From Albimonas pacifica (GTDB lineage: Bacteria > Pseudomonadota > Alphaproteobacteria > Rhodobacterales > Rhodobacteraceae), in contig NZ_FOQH01000006.1 of NCBI RefSeq assembly GCF_900113695.1, forward strand, positions 248,001 through 312,000: a stretch of 64,000 nt of DNA, in the 5' to 3' direction. The notes beneath the pieces were generated by a model, which saw nothing but the letters and a program-made list of their open reading frames with translations, made no database searches and had not been told where the DNA came from. A program made the position numbers and the translations under genes. Positions 54,442 through 64,000 of the stretch are shown here, one piece after another (position 1 is the stretch's first letter; the number at the start of each line of letters is the position of its first letter).

Positions 54442-54912
54442 GGGGCGCCCCCAGCGGTTGGGTAGGCCCTGCGGGTCGGCGCGAGATATGCGTGTCCCGC
54501 CCGACTCAGGCGCCCCGCCCCGCGCCGACGCGCGCGCGCCGCGCCGACCCTGCGGGAGCGCGGCCCGACCCATGGAACGATTGCGCCCGGATCGTGGCGC
54601 GGATCCCGGCGCCCCGGGGCCTCCACGCGCCTGCGCGGGCGGGGCTCCGACGATGAAATCCCATCGGAGAAAGGATGCATTACAATGAATTGCGCCGCAA
54701 AACCGTTCGGGGCCGATCACGATCTTGCCGCAATCTGCGTTCCAGATTGACGCACTGGCAAGGCGGATACGCGTAGCGTCGTCCGTTGGGGACGCAGCGT
54801 TCGTCAGCGTCCGAGGACTTGCCGGGAAGGGCCATGGTCGTCCCCAGCGGCCATGGCCCGTTCCCTCGGAAGGCGCCCGCCCGACCCCAGCCGGGCGCGC
54901 CGAGACCCAAAG

Positions 54913-54943
54913 AGGGCGGCGCAGGGATGTCCTGCGCCGCCCT
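54913..54943 (-). terminator. hairpin terminator downstream of glyA
   Basis: 13-bp stem AGGGCGGCGCAGG/CCTGCGCCGCCCT with five-base loop; on the minus strand followed by CTTTGGG. Weak T-tract, but right position for glyA. Confidence 0.65.
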
Positions 54944-55021
54944 TCGCCTGCCGGCCGCCCGCCGCCCCGCCCGCCTGCGCGCCGCCGCGGAAGCGGCGCG
55001 GGCGGGGTCAGGGCGCGGGGA

Positions 55022-56317
55022 TCACAGCGCGGGGTAGATCGGGAAGCGACGGCACAGCGCGATCGCCTCCTCGCGCACCGCGGCCTCGATCTCGGCGTCG
55101 CCGCCCTCGCCGGCCGCGGCCAGCCCGTCGACCACCTTCACGATCATCCGCGCGACCTGGCGGAACTCCTCCTCGCCGAAGCCGCGGGTGGTGCCGGCGG
55201 GGGCGCCCAGGCGGATGCCCGAGGTCACCATCGGCTTCTCCGGATCGAAGGGCACGCCGTTCTTGTTGCAGGTCACGTGGGCGCGGCCCAGCGCGATCTC
55301 GGCGGCCTTGCCGGTCACCTTCTTGGGCCGCAGGTCGGCCAGCATCAGGTGGTTGTCGGTGCCGCCCGAGACGATGTCGATCCCGCCCTTCATCAGCTCG
55401 TCGGCCATGGCGCGCGCGTTGGCCACGACCTGGTGGGCATAGGCGCGGAACTCCGGCCGCTGCGCCTCGCCGAAGGCCACGGCCTTGGCGGCGATCACGT
55501 GCATCAGCGGGCCGCCCTGCAGGCCGGGGAACACGGCCGAGTTGATCTTCTTGGCGATCGCCTCGTCATTGCACAGGATCATGCCGCCGCGCGGGCCGCG
55601 CAGCGACTTGTGCGTCGTCGTGGTCACCACGTCGGCATGGGGCACCGGCGAGGGATGCGCCCCGCCCGCGACCAGGCCCGCGATATGGGCCATGTCGACC
55701 ATCAGATACGCCCCGACCTCGTCGGCGATCTTGCGGAACTCGGCCCAGTCCCAGACGCGCGAATAGGCGGTGCCGCCGGCCACGATCAGCTTGGGCTTGT
55801 GCTCGTGCGCCTTGGCGCGGATGTCGTCCATGTCGAGCAGGTTGTCCTGGGCGCGCACGCCGTAGGAGATCACGTTGAACCACTTGCCCGACATGTTGAC
55901 CGGCGAGCCGTGGGTCAGGTGGCCGCCCGAGTTCAGGTCCAGCCCCATGAACGTGTCGCCCGGCTTCAGCAGCGCCAGGAACACCGCCTGGTTCATCTGG
56001 CTGCCGGAGTTGGGCTGCACGTTGGCGAACTTCGCGCCGAACAGGGCCTTGGCGCGCTCGATCGCCAGCTCCTCGGCGATGTCCACGAACTGGCAGCCGC
56101 CGTAGTAGCGCTTGCCCGGGTAGCCCTCGGCGTACTTGTTGGTCAGGACCGAGCCCTGCGCCTGCAGGACCGCGTAGCTGACGATGTTCTCGGAGGCGAT
56201 CAGCTCGATCTCCTCGCGCTGACGACCGAGCTCCAGACCGATGGCCTTGAAGATCTCGGGGTCGCGCTCGGCGAGCGCCTGGGTGAAGAAGCCGGAATCG
56301 CGCGTGCTGGCGTCCAT
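55022..56317 (-). CDS. glyA: serine hydroxymethyltransferase
   Basis: A 431-residue PLP enzyme interconverting serine and glycine with tetrahydrofolate. PLP lysine in [14 protein letters not shown] near residue 232, [20 protein letters not shown] near the N-terminus and [16 protein letters not shown] near the C-terminus. ATG at 56317 is preceded by GGAGACGCG. Full length. Confidence 0.96.
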   Translation of the reverse strand: MDASTRDSGFFTQALAERDPEIFKAIGLELGRQREEIELIASENIVSYAVLQAQGSVLTNKYAEGYPGKRYYGGCQFVDIAEELAIERAKALFGAKFANVQPNSGSQMNQAVFLALLKPGDTFMGLDLNSGGHLTHGSPVNMSGKWFNVISYGVRAQDNLLDMDDIRAKAHEHKPKLIVAGGTAYSRVWDWAEFRKIADEVGAYLMVDMAHIAGLVAGGAHPSPVPHADVVTTTTHKSLRGPRGGMILCNDEAIAKKINSAVFPGLQGGPLMHVIAAKAVAFGEAQRPEFRAYAHQVVANARAMADELMKGGIDIVSGGTDNHLMLADLRPKKVTGKAAEIALGRAHVTCNKNGVPFDPEKPMVTSGIRLGAPAGTTRGFGEEEFRQVARMIVKVVDGLAAAGEGGDAEIEAAVREEAIALCRRFPIYPAL

Positions 56318-56712
56318 GTCGCGTCTCCTGTCTCGGGGCCCCGCTTCTGGGGGCACCTGCGGCCGGGGGTTCAGGGTTCCCGGCGTCCATACACCCCTGC
56401 GACGGGTTTGTCCCGTCCCGGAGGCGACGCTTCGCGCGCGCCCGGCGTCGCGGGGGCGCCGCCGCGTCGGGTTTCCGCGCCCCGGGGCCCTGCGCCCCGG
56501 GCCCTGCGCCCCGCGCCCCGGGCCCTGCGCCCCGCGCCCCGGGCCCTGCGCCCCGCGCCCGGCCCGCGACCCGCCCTGCGGCGCCCTCTCGCCGCAGGGC
56601 GGGTCCGCCCGTGGCGCTTGCGCGCCGGGGCGCGGGGGGTCATGGTCGGCCTCCCTCGGGCCCCGGGGGCCCGCCCCCCATCCCCTCTCCGCCATGTCCG
56701 AGCCCCCCGACC
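56318..56712. other. intergenic region glyA / nadK
   Basis: No gene. It holds the tandem 21-bp repeats at 56484-56560 and other GC-rich runs, plus the divergent promoters of glyA and nadK. Confidence 0.6.
56484..56560. repeat. tandem 21-bp repeat
   Basis: Unit GGGCCCTGCGCCCCGCGCCCC begins at 56499, 56520 and 56541, preceded by a shortened copy at 56484. Probably a slippage-prone spacer. Confidence 0.8.
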
Positions 56713-57489
56713 ATGGACCCGATGCTGCTGCAGCCCCGCATCCACTTCGTGCGCTCCGACGCGCCGCAGGCGGTCGCGGCCTATGAGGGGCTGGTCGCCC
56801 GCTTCGGCCAGACCATGCTGCACGACGCCGACGTGATCGTGGCGCTGGGCGGCGACGGGCTGATGCTCGAGGTCCTGCAGGCCTCCCGCCGCGATCCGCG
56901 CCCGGTCTACGGCATGCACCGCGGCACCGTCGGCTTCCTGATGAACGACTACATCGAGGACGGGCTGATGGAGCGGCTGATGGCCGCCGAGGCCGCCGTC
57001 ATCAATCCCCTGAAGATGACGGTCGAGTGCGACGACGGCGAGGTCCGCCAGGCCCACGCGATCAACGAGGTCAGCCTGCTGCGCGAGCGTCACCAGGCCG
57101 CCAAGATCCGGATCCTGATCGACGGCAAGGAGCGGATGTCCGAGCTGGTCTGCGACGGCGTGATGGTCGCGACCCCCGCCGGCTCCACCGCCTACAACTA
57201 CTCCGCCCATGGCCCGATCCTGCCCATCGGGGCCGAGATCCTGGCCCTGACGCCGATCTCCGCCTTCCGCCCCCGGCGCTGGCGCGGCGCGCTGCTGCCC
57301 CGCCACGCCCGCGTGACGCTGGAGTGCCTCGACCCCGAGCGCCGCCCCGTCTCGGCCACCGCCGACAACGTCGAGGTGCGCGGCGCCCTGAAGGTGCATG
57401 TCGAGCTCGATCCCTCGATCTCCCACACCCTGCTCTTCGACCCCGGCCACGGCCTCGAGGAGCGGCTGATTCGCGAGCAGTTCGCGTGA
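56713..57489 (+). CDS. nadK: NAD kinase
   Basis: A 258-residue enzyme phosphorylating NAD. The glycine-rich motif [14 protein letters not shown] near residue 44, [18 protein letters not shown] and the ATP motif [17 protein letters not shown] near residue 157. ATG at 56713; ribosome site is poor (GC-only upstream), so ATG at 56722 is an alternative. Overlaps the LysE gene by GTGA. Confidence 0.94.
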   Translation: MDPMLLQPRIHFVRSDAPQAVAAYEGLVARFGQTMLHDADVIVALGGDGLMLEVLQASRRDPRPVYGMHRGTVGFLMNDYIEDGLMERLMAAEAAVINPLKMTVECDDGEVRQAHAINEVSLLRERHQAAKIRILIDGKERMSELVCDGVMVATPAGSTAYNYSAHGPILPIGAEILALTPISAFRPRRWRGALLPRHARVTLECLDPERRPVSATADNVEVRGALKVHVELDPSISHTLLFDPGHGLEERLIREQFA

Positions 57490-58124
57490 CCCTCGCCGGC
57501 CCCGCGCTGGTCCCCGATCCCGGCCTGCTGGCGGGATTCGTCGCGGTCTCGGCGCTGTCCATCGCGGTGCCGGGGCCCAACGTGGCGCTGATCCTGGCGC
57601 TCTCGGCCCGCGAGGGGCTGCGCGCGGGGCTGGCGGCGGCGGCCGGCACGACGCTGGCGCACGCCGGGCAGATCGCGCTGGTGGTCTTCGGGCTCGCCTG
57701 GATCGCCGAAGCCTGGGGCGCGGCCTTCGAGGTCCTGCGCTGGCTCGGCGTCGCCTGGCTGCTGTATCTCGGCGTGGGCCTGTGGCGCGAGGCGCGCCGC
57801 CCCGCGCCACAGGCCCCCCGTCAGGCCGCGCTGCGCGCCGCGCGCCGGGGCCTGCTGACCGGCCTCGCCAATCCCAAGAGCCTCGCCTTTCACGCGGCCT
57901 TCCTGCCGCAGTTCGTCGACGCCGCCGCCCCCGCGGGCCCGCAGCTCGCGCTGCTCGGCGCGGTCTACCTGGTCGTGGCGCTGGTCCTCGACTCGGGCTG
58001 GGCCTGCCTCGGCGCCGCCGGCGGCCGGGGGCTCGGCGCCGGCGCGCGCGCCTGGACGGCGCGCGGCTCGGCCGCGGCGCTGGTCGGCGGCGCCGCCTGG
58101 CTCGCCTTCGGCCGGCGGGCCTGA
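57486..58124 (+). CDS. LysE/RhtB family amino-acid exporter
   Basis: A 212-residue membrane protein with five to six helices. LysE/RhtB motifs: [20 protein letters not shown] (conserved PGPN) near residue 32 and [20 protein letters not shown] near residue 120. GTG at 57486 overlaps the nadK stop. Substrate unknown (Lys, Thr, homoserine relatives). Confidence 0.88.
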   Translation: MTLAGPALVPDPGLLAGFVAVSALSIAVPGPNVALILALSAREGLRAGLAAAAGTTLAHAGQIALVVFGLAWIAEAWGAAFEVLRWLGVAWLLYLGVGLWREARRPAPQAPRQAALRAARRGLLTGLANPKSLAFHAAFLPQFVDAAAPAGPQLALLGAVYLVVALVLDSGWACLGAAGGRGLGAGARAWTARGSAAALVGGAAWLAFGRRA

Positions 58125-58140
58125 GCGCGGGGCAGGGCAG

Positions 58141-58584
58141 GTGGACGCCCTTCGCCCCTATGCGCCCGCCGACCGCGCCGCCTGCCTCGCGATCTTCGAC
58201 GCCTGCACGCCCCGCTTCTTCGACCCCTCCGAGCGCCCGGCCTTCACGGCCTGGCTCGACGCCCCGCCCCCCGGCGCCGACCACCTCGTGATCGCGCGCG
58301 AGGGCGACGTCCTCGCCTGCGGCGGCTGGATGCGCGAGGGCGAGGCGGCGGTCCTGTGCTGGGGCATGGTCGCGCCCGCGCTGCACCGCCAGGGCCTCGG
58401 CCGCCGCCTGACGCTCGCCCGGCTCGCGGCGATGCGGCGGGCGCCGGGGGTGGCGCTCCTCAAGCTCGACACCACGCCGGCGAGCCGCGGCTTCTACGCG
58501 GGCCTCGGCTTCGAGGTCGTCGCCGTCACGCCCGACGGCTACGGACCCGGCCTCGACCGGGTGGACATGACCCTGCGCCCCTGA
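58141..58584 (+). CDS. GNAT family N-acetyltransferase
   Basis: A 147-residue GNAT. The acetyl-CoA loop is HRQGLGRRLTLARL near residue 81 and the C-terminal part reads SRGFYAGLGFEVV. GTG start at 58141 with GGGCAGGGCAG upstream; 16 bases after the LysE gene. Substrate unknown. Confidence 0.8.
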   Translation: MDALRPYAPADRAACLAIFDACTPRFFDPSERPAFTAWLDAPPPGADHLVIAREGDVLACGGWMREGEAAVLCWGMVAPALHRQGLGRRLTLARLAAMRRAPGVALLKLDTTPASRGFYAGLGFEVVAVTPDGYGPGLDRVDMTLRP

Positions 58585-58681
58585 GCCCCGCCGCCCCGCG
58601 ATCCCCCCCTCGCGCCACGCCGGGGTTGCAAGCGCGCCCGCGAGGCCGCAAACCCAAGGCTCCGGAGACAGGGAGAACGGC

Positions 58682-59830
58682 ATGGCTCTGAGCCACGGCG
58701 AACAGGTCAGATGGTGGCTGGTGGGGCTCGCCGCGCTGCTCCTCTTCATGTGGGCCATGGCGGGGGTGCTGCTGCCCTTCCTCGCCGGCGCCGCGCTGGC
58801 CTATTTCCTCGATCCGCTGGCCGACCGGCTGGAGGCGCGCGGCTTCTCGCGCACGCTCGCCACCGCCACCATCACCATCCTGATGGCGACGCTGTTCATC
58901 GTCGCCATGCTGGTCCTGATCCCCGCCTTCATCGAGCAGGCCCGCGAGTTCATCGAGCAGGCCCCCGTCTACGCCGACGCCATCCGCGGCTTCGTCGAGC
59001 GGCGCTTCCCCGAGGTGCTCGACCAGGGCGGCGCGGTCGAGCAGGCGCTGGAGACGTTCAAGGGCCGGGCCGAGGAATGGTCGGTCGCGGCCCTGAAATC
59101 CGCCTGGACCGGCGGCCTCGCGGTGATCGACTTCGTGACCCTGCTGGTGATCACCCCGGTCGTCGCCTTCTACCTGCTGATGGACTGGGACCGGCTGACC
59201 GCCAAGATCGATTCATGGGTGCCCCGCGACCACGTCGGCACGGTGCGCGAGCTCGCCTCGCGCATCGACGGCGTGCTGGCGGGCTTCGTGCGCGGCCAGC
59301 TCACCGTCTGCGTGATCCTGGGGGCCTTCTACGCCACCGCGCTGATGGTCGTGGGCCTCCAGTTCGGGCTGGTGATCGGGCTCTTCGCCGGGCTGATCTC
59401 CTTCATCCCCTTCATCGGCTCGATCCTGGGCGGCGCGCTCTCGATCGGGGTCGCCCTGTTCCAGTTCTGGGACGATCCGATCATGATCCTCGCCGTCGCC
59501 GGCATCTTCCTGATCGGCCAGACGGTCGAGGGCAACTTCCTGACCCCCAAGCTGGTCGGCGGCTCGGTCGGGCTGCACCCGGTGGCGCTGATGTTCGCGC
59601 TGTCGGCCTTCGGCTCGCTGCTGGGCTTCACCGGCCTGCTGATCGCCGTGCCGCTCGCCGCCGCCATCGGCGTCATCGGCCGCTTCGCCATCGAGGAATA
59701 CATGGAGGGCCGCCTCTACCGCGGCCACACCATCTACGAGCGCGAGCAGGGCCCCGCCCCCGCCCCCGCCGCCCCCGACGACCTCTCCGGCGCCCCCCTC
59801 GACCCCGACGAGCGGAGGTTCGGTCCGTGA
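58682..59830 (+). CDS. AI-2E family transporter-like membrane protein (PerM)
   Basis: A 382-residue protein with about eight membrane segments in the AI-2E/PerM pattern: [40 protein letters not shown] and [20 protein letters not shown]. It ends with a Pro/Asp-rich tail. Stop overlaps hdaA start (GTGA), as commonly found (perM-hdaA). Function is unclear; a hdaA link is only positional. Confidence 0.88.
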   Translation: MALSHGEQVRWWLVGLAALLLFMWAMAGVLLPFLAGAALAYFLDPLADRLEARGFSRTLATATITILMATLFIVAMLVLIPAFIEQAREFIEQAPVYADAIRGFVERRFPEVLDQGGAVEQALETFKGRAEEWSVAALKSAWTGGLAVIDFVTLLVITPVVAFYLLMDWDRLTAKIDSWVPRDHVGTVRELASRIDGVLAGFVRGQLTVCVILGAFYATALMVVGLQFGLVIGLFAGLISFIPFIGSILGGALSIGVALFQFWDDPIMILAVAGIFLIGQTVEGNFLTPKLVGGSVGLHPVALMFALSAFGSLLGFTGLLIAVPLAAAIGVIGRFAIEEYMEGRLYRGHTIYEREQGPAPAPAAPDDLSGAPLDPDERRFGP

Positions 59831-60534
59831 CGCCGCCGGTCCGCCAGCTCCCCCTCGACCTGCCGGTGCGCGCCGCGCGCGACCGCGAGAGCTTCTTCGT
59901 CTCCGACTCCAACGCGCTCGCCCTCGCCGCGCTCGACCGCTGGCGCGAGTGGCCCGACGGCCGCCTCGCCCTCGTCGGCCCCGAGGGCGCGGGCAAGACC
60001 CACCTCGCCGCGGTGTGGTCGCAGGAGACCGGGGCCCCGCGCATCGCCGCCGCCGAGCTGCCCGGCGCCGACCTGCGCGCGCTCCTGACCCACGGCGCGC
60101 TGGCGGTCGAGGACGCCGACCGGCTCGCGGGCCTCGACGAGGCCGAGCGCGCGCTCTTCCACCTCGTGAACCTCGCCGCCGCGCAGGGGGCGGCCCTGCT
60201 GCTGACCGGCCGCACGCCCCCCGCCCGCTGGCCGGTGGCGCTGCCCGACCTCGCCACCCGCCTCGCCGCCCTTCCCATCGCGCGCATCTCGCCCCCCGAC
60301 GACCGCCTGCTGGAGGGGCTGGCGATGAAGCTGCTGGCCGACCGCCAACTGCTGGCCTCCGCCGACGCGGGCCTGCCGCGCTATCTCGCCACCCGCGGCC
60401 CCCGCTCGCACCGCGGGCTCGCCGAGACGGTGGCCGCCATCGACCGCGCCGCGCTGGCCGCCCGCTCGCGCCCCAGCCTGCGCCTCGCCGCCAAGGTGCT
60501 GCGCGAGGCCGAAACCCAGGGCCCCGCCGCATGA
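59827..60534 (+). CDS. hdaA: HdaA/DnaA-related regulatory ATPase
   Basis: A 235-residue protein of the Hda type, inactivating DnaA after initiation with the sliding clamp. N-terminal clamp-binding-like QLPLDLP at residues 7-13, P-loop [11 protein letters not shown] near residue 50, and EDADRL for Walker B. It lacks the DnaA DNA-binding domain IV. GTG start at 59827. Overlaps ppk1 by four bases. Confidence 0.9.
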   Translation: MTPPVRQLPLDLPVRAARDRESFFVSDSNALALAALDRWREWPDGRLALVGPEGAGKTHLAAVWSQETGAPRIAAAELPGADLRALLTHGALAVEDADRLAGLDEAERALFHLVNLAAAQGAALLLTGRTPPARWPVALPDLATRLAALPIARISPPDDRLLEGLAMKLLADRQLLASADAGLPRYLATRGPRSHRGLAETVAAIDRAALAARSRPSLRLAAKVLREAETQGPAA

Positions 60535-62786
60535 AACCGTCATCGAGATCCGCTAGACTGCGCATCATGCGAGCCGATTTCCTCAACGCGCCCTGCGCGC
60601 CCGCCGAAGACCACCGCCTGACCTTCGACCCCGAGGGGCCGGAGCGGTTCATCAACCGCGAGCTCAGCTGGCTGGGCTTCAACTGGCGTGTGCTGCAGGA
60701 GGCGGAGAACCCCAACCACCCGCTGCTGGAGCGTCTGCGGTTCCTGTCGATCTCCGGCGGCAACCTCGACGAGTTCTACACCGTGCGCGTCGCCGGCCTG
60801 CGCGGCCTGGTGCGCGGGGGCCTCGAGACCCAGTCCGCCGACGGCCTCACCGCCGCCCAGCAGCTCGAGCGCATCGACGAGGACGCCCGCGCCCTGATGG
60901 CCCGCCAGCAGGTGGTCTGGGGCGAGCTTGTGAAAGCCCTGAAGGCCGAAGGCATCCTGGTCCTCGACCGCCGCGCGCTGACCAGGGCCGACGTGGCGCT
61001 GGTCGAGAAGCACTTCCTCGAGCAGGTGTTCCCGGTCGTCACCCCTCTGGCGATCGACCCCGCCCACCCGTTCCCCTTCATCCCCAACGAGGGCTTCGCC
61101 CTGGCCCTCCAGCTCCGTCGTCTCTCGGACGACGAGCCGCTGGACGCGCTCCTGCCGGTCCCCCAGCAGGTCCGCCGCTTCATCCGCCTCGACGACGGCC
61201 GCAAGGGCGAGACGCGCTACCTCCCCCTCGAGGAACTGCTCAAGCTCTTCATCGACCGCCTGTTCCCCGGCTACCGTCTCGCCGGCCACGCCCTCTTCAA
61301 GGTCCTGCGCGACAGCGACCTCGAAGTGGAGGAAGAGGCCGAGGACCTGGTGCGCGAGTTCGAGACGGCGCTCAAACGCCGCCGCCGCGGCGAGGTGATC
61401 CGCCTCAAGATCGCCGCCGGGGCGCCCGCCGACCTCAAGGCGATGATCGCCGACGAGCTCGGCGTCGCCCGCCACGAGGTCGTGGACGTCGACGGCGTCA
61501 TCGGCATCAAGGACCTCTCCGAGCTGGTCACCAAGGACCGCCCCGAGCTGCTCTTCCACCCCTACACCCAGCGGATGCCGGAGCGGGTGAAGGACTTCCA
61601 GGGCGACATCTTCGCGGCGATCCGCCAGAAGGACATGCTGCTCCACCACCCCTACGAGTCCTTCGAGATCGTGGTGCGCTTCCTCCAGCAGGCCGCCCGC
61701 GACCCCGACGTGGTGGCGATCAAGCAGACCCTCTACCGGACCTCCAAGGATTCTCCGATCGTCGCCGCGCTTTGCGAAGCCGCGGAAGATGGGAAATCCG
61801 TCACCGCGCTGGTCGAGCTCAAGGCCCGCTTCGACGAGGCCGCCAACATCCGCCAGTCCCGCCAGCTGGAGCGCGCGGGCGCCCAGGTCGTCTACGGCTT
61901 CATCGACTGGAAGACCCACGCCAAGGTCTCGATGGTGGTGCGCCGGGAGGGCGACCAGCTGGTCACCTACACCCACTTCGGGACCGGCAACTACCACCCG
62001 ATCACGGCCAACATCTACACCGACCTCTCGCTCTTCACCTGCGAGCCGACGCTGGGCCGCGACGCGGCGCGGCTCTTCAACTTCGTCACCGGCTACGCCG
62101 AGCCCGAAGGGCTGGAGGCGCTGAAGCTCTCCCCCCGCTCGCTCAAGCAGCACATCCTCCACGCCCTGGAGCGCGAGATCGAGCACGCCCGCGCCGGCCG
62201 CCCCGCCCATGTCTGGGTCAAGGTCAACTCGATCATCGACCCCGAGGTGATCGACGCGCTCTACGCCGCCTCCCGCGCGGGCGTGAAGATCGACATCGTC
62301 GCCCGCGGCATCTGCGGCCTGCGCCCCGGCGTCCCGGGCCTGTCGGAGAACATCCGCGTCAAGTCGATCATCGGCCGGTTCCTCGAACACTCCCGCATCG
62401 TGTGCTTCGGCAACGGCCACGGCCTGCCGTCCCGCGAGGCGGAGGTCTGGATCTCGTCCGCCGACTGGATGGGCCGCAACCTCAACCGCCGGGTCGAGAC
62501 GCTGGTCCCGATCCTCAACCCCACCGTCCACGCCCAGATCCTCGAGCAGGTGATGGCCGCCAACCTGCGCGACGAGGCGCAGAGCTGGGTCCTCCAGCCC
62601 GACGGCCACTGGCTGCGCGCGGTCACGCCCGAGGGGGGCGAGCCGTTCTCGGCGCACGAGTTCTTCATGACCCACCCCTCCCTCTCCGGCCGGGGCCGGG
62701 CGGGCGCCGAGGATGCGCCCCGCCTGCTCCCCGCCCCGGGCGAAACGGCGTTGGGCAAGGCCGGGGACGTGGCGGCGGCCGAGTGA
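60531..62786 (+). CDS. ppk1: polyphosphate kinase 1
   Basis: A 751-residue PPK1, building polyphosphate from ATP. Motifs: [17 protein letters not shown] near residue 41, [17 protein letters not shown], the active-site [12 protein letters not shown] near residue 463 holding the phosphorylated His, and FGTGNYHP. Alternative ATG at 60567 (MRADFLN). Followed after 271 bases by ppx. Confidence 0.95.
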   Translation: MKPSSRSARLRIMRADFLNAPCAPAEDHRLTFDPEGPERFINRELSWLGFNWRVLQEAENPNHPLLERLRFLSISGGNLDEFYTVRVAGLRGLVRGGLETQSADGLTAAQQLERIDEDARALMARQQVVWGELVKALKAEGILVLDRRALTRADVALVEKHFLEQVFPVVTPLAIDPAHPFPFIPNEGFALALQLRRLSDDEPLDALLPVPQQVRRFIRLDDGRKGETRYLPLEELLKLFIDRLFPGYRLAGHALFKVLRDSDLEVEEEAEDLVREFETALKRRRRGEVIRLKIAAGAPADLKAMIADELGVARHEVVDVDGVIGIKDLSELVTKDRPELLFHPYTQRMPERVKDFQGDIFAAIRQKDMLLHHPYESFEIVVRFLQQAARDPDVVAIKQTLYRTSKDSPIVAALCEAAEDGKSVTALVELKARFDEAANIRQSRQLERAGAQVVYGFIDWKTHAKVSMVVRREGDQLVTYTHFGTGNYHPITANIYTDLSLFTCEPTLGRDAARLFNFVTGYAEPEGLEALKLSPRSLKQHILHALEREIEHARAGRPAHVWVKVNSIIDPEVIDALYAASRAGVKIDIVARGICGLRPGVPGLSENIRVKSIIGRFLEHSRIVCFGNGHGLPSREAEVWISSADWMGRNLNRRVETLVPILNPTVHAQILEQVMAANLRDEAQSWVLQPDGHWLRAVTPEGGEPFSAHEFFMTHPSLSGRGRAGAEDAPRLLPAPGETALGKAGDVAAAE

Positions 62787-63057
62787 CCGCCGCTTCGCGT
62801 CCTGTCTGAAGATCGGCCGGCAAGCCATTGCCCGATAAATCGGAAACCCGCCGCAACGCCCGCCGCCACGCGGCGCGGGCCGGCGCTTCGCGCGCCGTCT
62901 GCGGTCCCGCCTGCAAGCCCCTGTCGCGCAAGCGGAACCCGCGCCGCCCGGCCGGGCGCCCCGATTGCGGCGCCGCAGCGCAGGCGGGACCGTTCTCCCT
63001 TGACCCATCGCCCGCGCCGTGCGAGCGACGGAACGCGACGGCGGCGGAGGAGCGCGC
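62787..63057. other. intergenic region ppk1 / ppx
   Basis: No credible gene; a TTG-initiated frame starting at 62828 lacks a ribosome site and overlaps ppx. The GGAGGAGCGCGC just before 63058 is the ppx ribosome site. No terminator for ppk1 is visible, so co-transcription is possible. Confidence 0.55.
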
Positions 63058-64000
63058 ATGAGCGAGCCCAGGCGACAGTCCCGTTCGGGCGCCCAGGCGG
63101 GCGTGGCGAGCGTCGGATCGGCCAAGCGCGGACACGCCCGGGTAGGCGTGGTCGACGTCGGCTCGAACTCCGTGCGGCTGGTGGTCTACGAGGCGCTCTC
63201 GCGCTCGCCCGCCTATTTCTTCAACGAGAAGGTGCTCTGCGGCCTCGGCGCCGACCTCGGCTCCACCGGCCTGCTCTCGGCCCCGGGCAAGGAGCGCGCG
63301 CTCAAGGCCCTGGCCCGCTTCGCGGCGCTGGCGCGGGCGATGGACATCGACGTGCTCGACGGCGTCGCCACCGCCGCGGTGCGCGAGGCCGCCGACGGCG
63401 CCGAGTTCGTCGAGCAGGTGGAGCGCGAGACCGGCCTGCGTCTGCGGGTGGCCACCGGCGAGGACGAGGCCCGCCTCGCCTCCCAGGGCGTGCTGATGGG
63501 CTGGCCGGAGGCCGACGGGCTGGTCGCCGACCTCGGCGGCGCCTCGCTGGAGCTCTCGCGCGTCGGGCTGGGGCAGGTGGGCCGCGGGGTGACCCTGCCG
63601 CTCGGCCCCCTGCGCCTGATCGGGATCGAGGGCGGGGCGCCCGCGCAGGACGCGCTGATCGACGCCTCCTTCTCCTCGGTGCGCGGCATCCTCGGCGCGC
63701 CGGGGGGGCGGATCTACCTCGTCGGCGGCTCCTGGCGCGCGCTCGCCAAGCTGCACATGACCCGCATCGGCTACCCGATCCAGGTGCTGCACGAGTTCGA
63801 GCTCAGCTCGGAGGAGATGCTGGGCCTCGCCGAGGAAGTCGCCGCCATGTCGCCCGAGACCCTGTTCAAGGAGATGTCCTCCTCGCGCGACCGCATCGCC
63901 GTGACGCCGATGGGCGCGCGGGTGCTCGCCGGCCTGATCCGGGCCGCGAAGCCCGCCCGCGTCGCCGTCTCCGCCTTCGGCCTGCGGGAGGGGGTGCTCT
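63058..64000 (+). CDS. ppx: exopolyphosphatase (Ppx/GppA), 3' end outside window
   Basis: ASKHA-fold phosphatase hydrolysing polyphosphate or pppGpp. After a 26-residue basic extension: VGVVDVGSNSVRLVVYEALS (phosphate-1 loop), ATAAVREAADG, and VADLGGASLEL (phosphate-2 loop). The frame is open to base 64000; about 314 residues are visible. Companion of ppk1, so polyphosphate synthesis and breakdown are neighbours. Confidence 0.93.
   Translation, partial: MSEPRRQSRSGAQAGVASVGSAKRGHARVGVVDVGSNSVRLVVYEALSRSPAYFFNEKVLCGLGADLGSTGLLSAPGKERALKALARFAALARAMDIDVLDGVATAAVREAADGAEFVEQVERETGLRLRVATGEDEARLASQGVLMGWPEADGLVADLGGASLELSRVGLGQVGRGVTLPLGPLRLIGIEGGAPAQDALIDASFSSVRGILGAPGGRIYLVGGSWRALAKLHMTRIGYPIQVLHEFELSSEEMLGLAEEVAAMSPETLFKEMSSSRDRIAVTPMGARVLAGLIRAAKPARVAVSAFGLREGVL

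Larger units (their letters stand above)
54406..55021. other. intergenic region nrdR / glyA
   Basis: 616 bases with no supported gene. 54436-54441 reads TATAAT on the minus strand (nrdR -10). An AT-richer island (about 54650-54800) includes GATGAAATCCCATCGGAGAA and short frames only; it could hold a small RNA or promoter, unproven. The glyA terminator is at 54913-54943. Confidence 0.5.

Noticed and set aside
62828-63061. 77-residue TTG-initiated frame between ppk1 and ppx
   Set aside because: Arg/Ala-rich product without ribosome site and overlapping the well-supported ppx start.

Overview
The window is chromosomal DNA of a very GC-rich alphaproteobacterium, most likely Rhodobacterales. This rests on a ChpT phosphotransferase, an ScfR-type regulator, an OlsB/OlsA ornithine-lipid pair, HdaA, a DnaE2 mutasome polymerase and a Rhodobacterales-style gene order. 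The codon third positions are almost all G or C, so most long opposite-strand reading frames are artefacts.

Region 1 (1-7611) is host DNA: the 3' part of dnaE2, a large inverted repeat, a prephenate dehydrogenase-like gene preceded by a 16-codon leader-like ORF, a formate/nitrite-type channel and a crotonase-family gene. A roughly 140-bp GC-rich repeat follows, and it is interrupted at 7611.

Region 2 (7612-25320) is a 17.7-kb integrated element with nearly all genes on the minus strand. In transcription order it encodes a tyrosine integrase, an unknown protein, two small winged-helix proteins, an unknown protein, a P4-like primase-helicase, a long dyad repeat (origin or cos candidate), terminase small and large subunits, an RHH regulator with a BsuBI/PstI-type restriction-modification system, a lambda-type portal, a protease-capsid fusion, a gpW-like connector and a DUF2190 protein. 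A large dynamin-like GTPase lies next to the left end. There are packaging and capsid genes but no tail, lysis or scaffold genes, which is the gene content of a capsid-forming phage satellite (cf-PICI-like) carrying two probable defence cargos. The left junction carries only the 3' part of an initiator tRNA (anticodon CAU). Joining the two flanks rebuilds an uninterrupted intergenic repeat, so the element appears to have entered a secondary, non-tRNA site.

Region 3 (25321-64000) is host DNA. It holds a serine-glyoxylate-type aminotransferase, ileS, two small proteins, tkt, a coiled-coil protein with zapA, a PAS protein, yicC-gmk-gamma carbonic anhydrase, chpT, olsBA and a ThiE-like gene. Next comes an ScfR-type regulator divergent from a five-gene branched-chain-type ABC importer followed by acs, which looks like a short-chain carboxylate uptake and activation locus. 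Then follow a thioesterase, an acetyltransferase, nrdR-ribD, glyA, nadK with a LysE exporter, a GNAT gene, and the AI-2E/hdaA/ppk1 run with overlapping stop and start codons, then ppx, which is cut by the window end.

All family assignments come from reading the translations. No searches were run, and GC statements are by eye.
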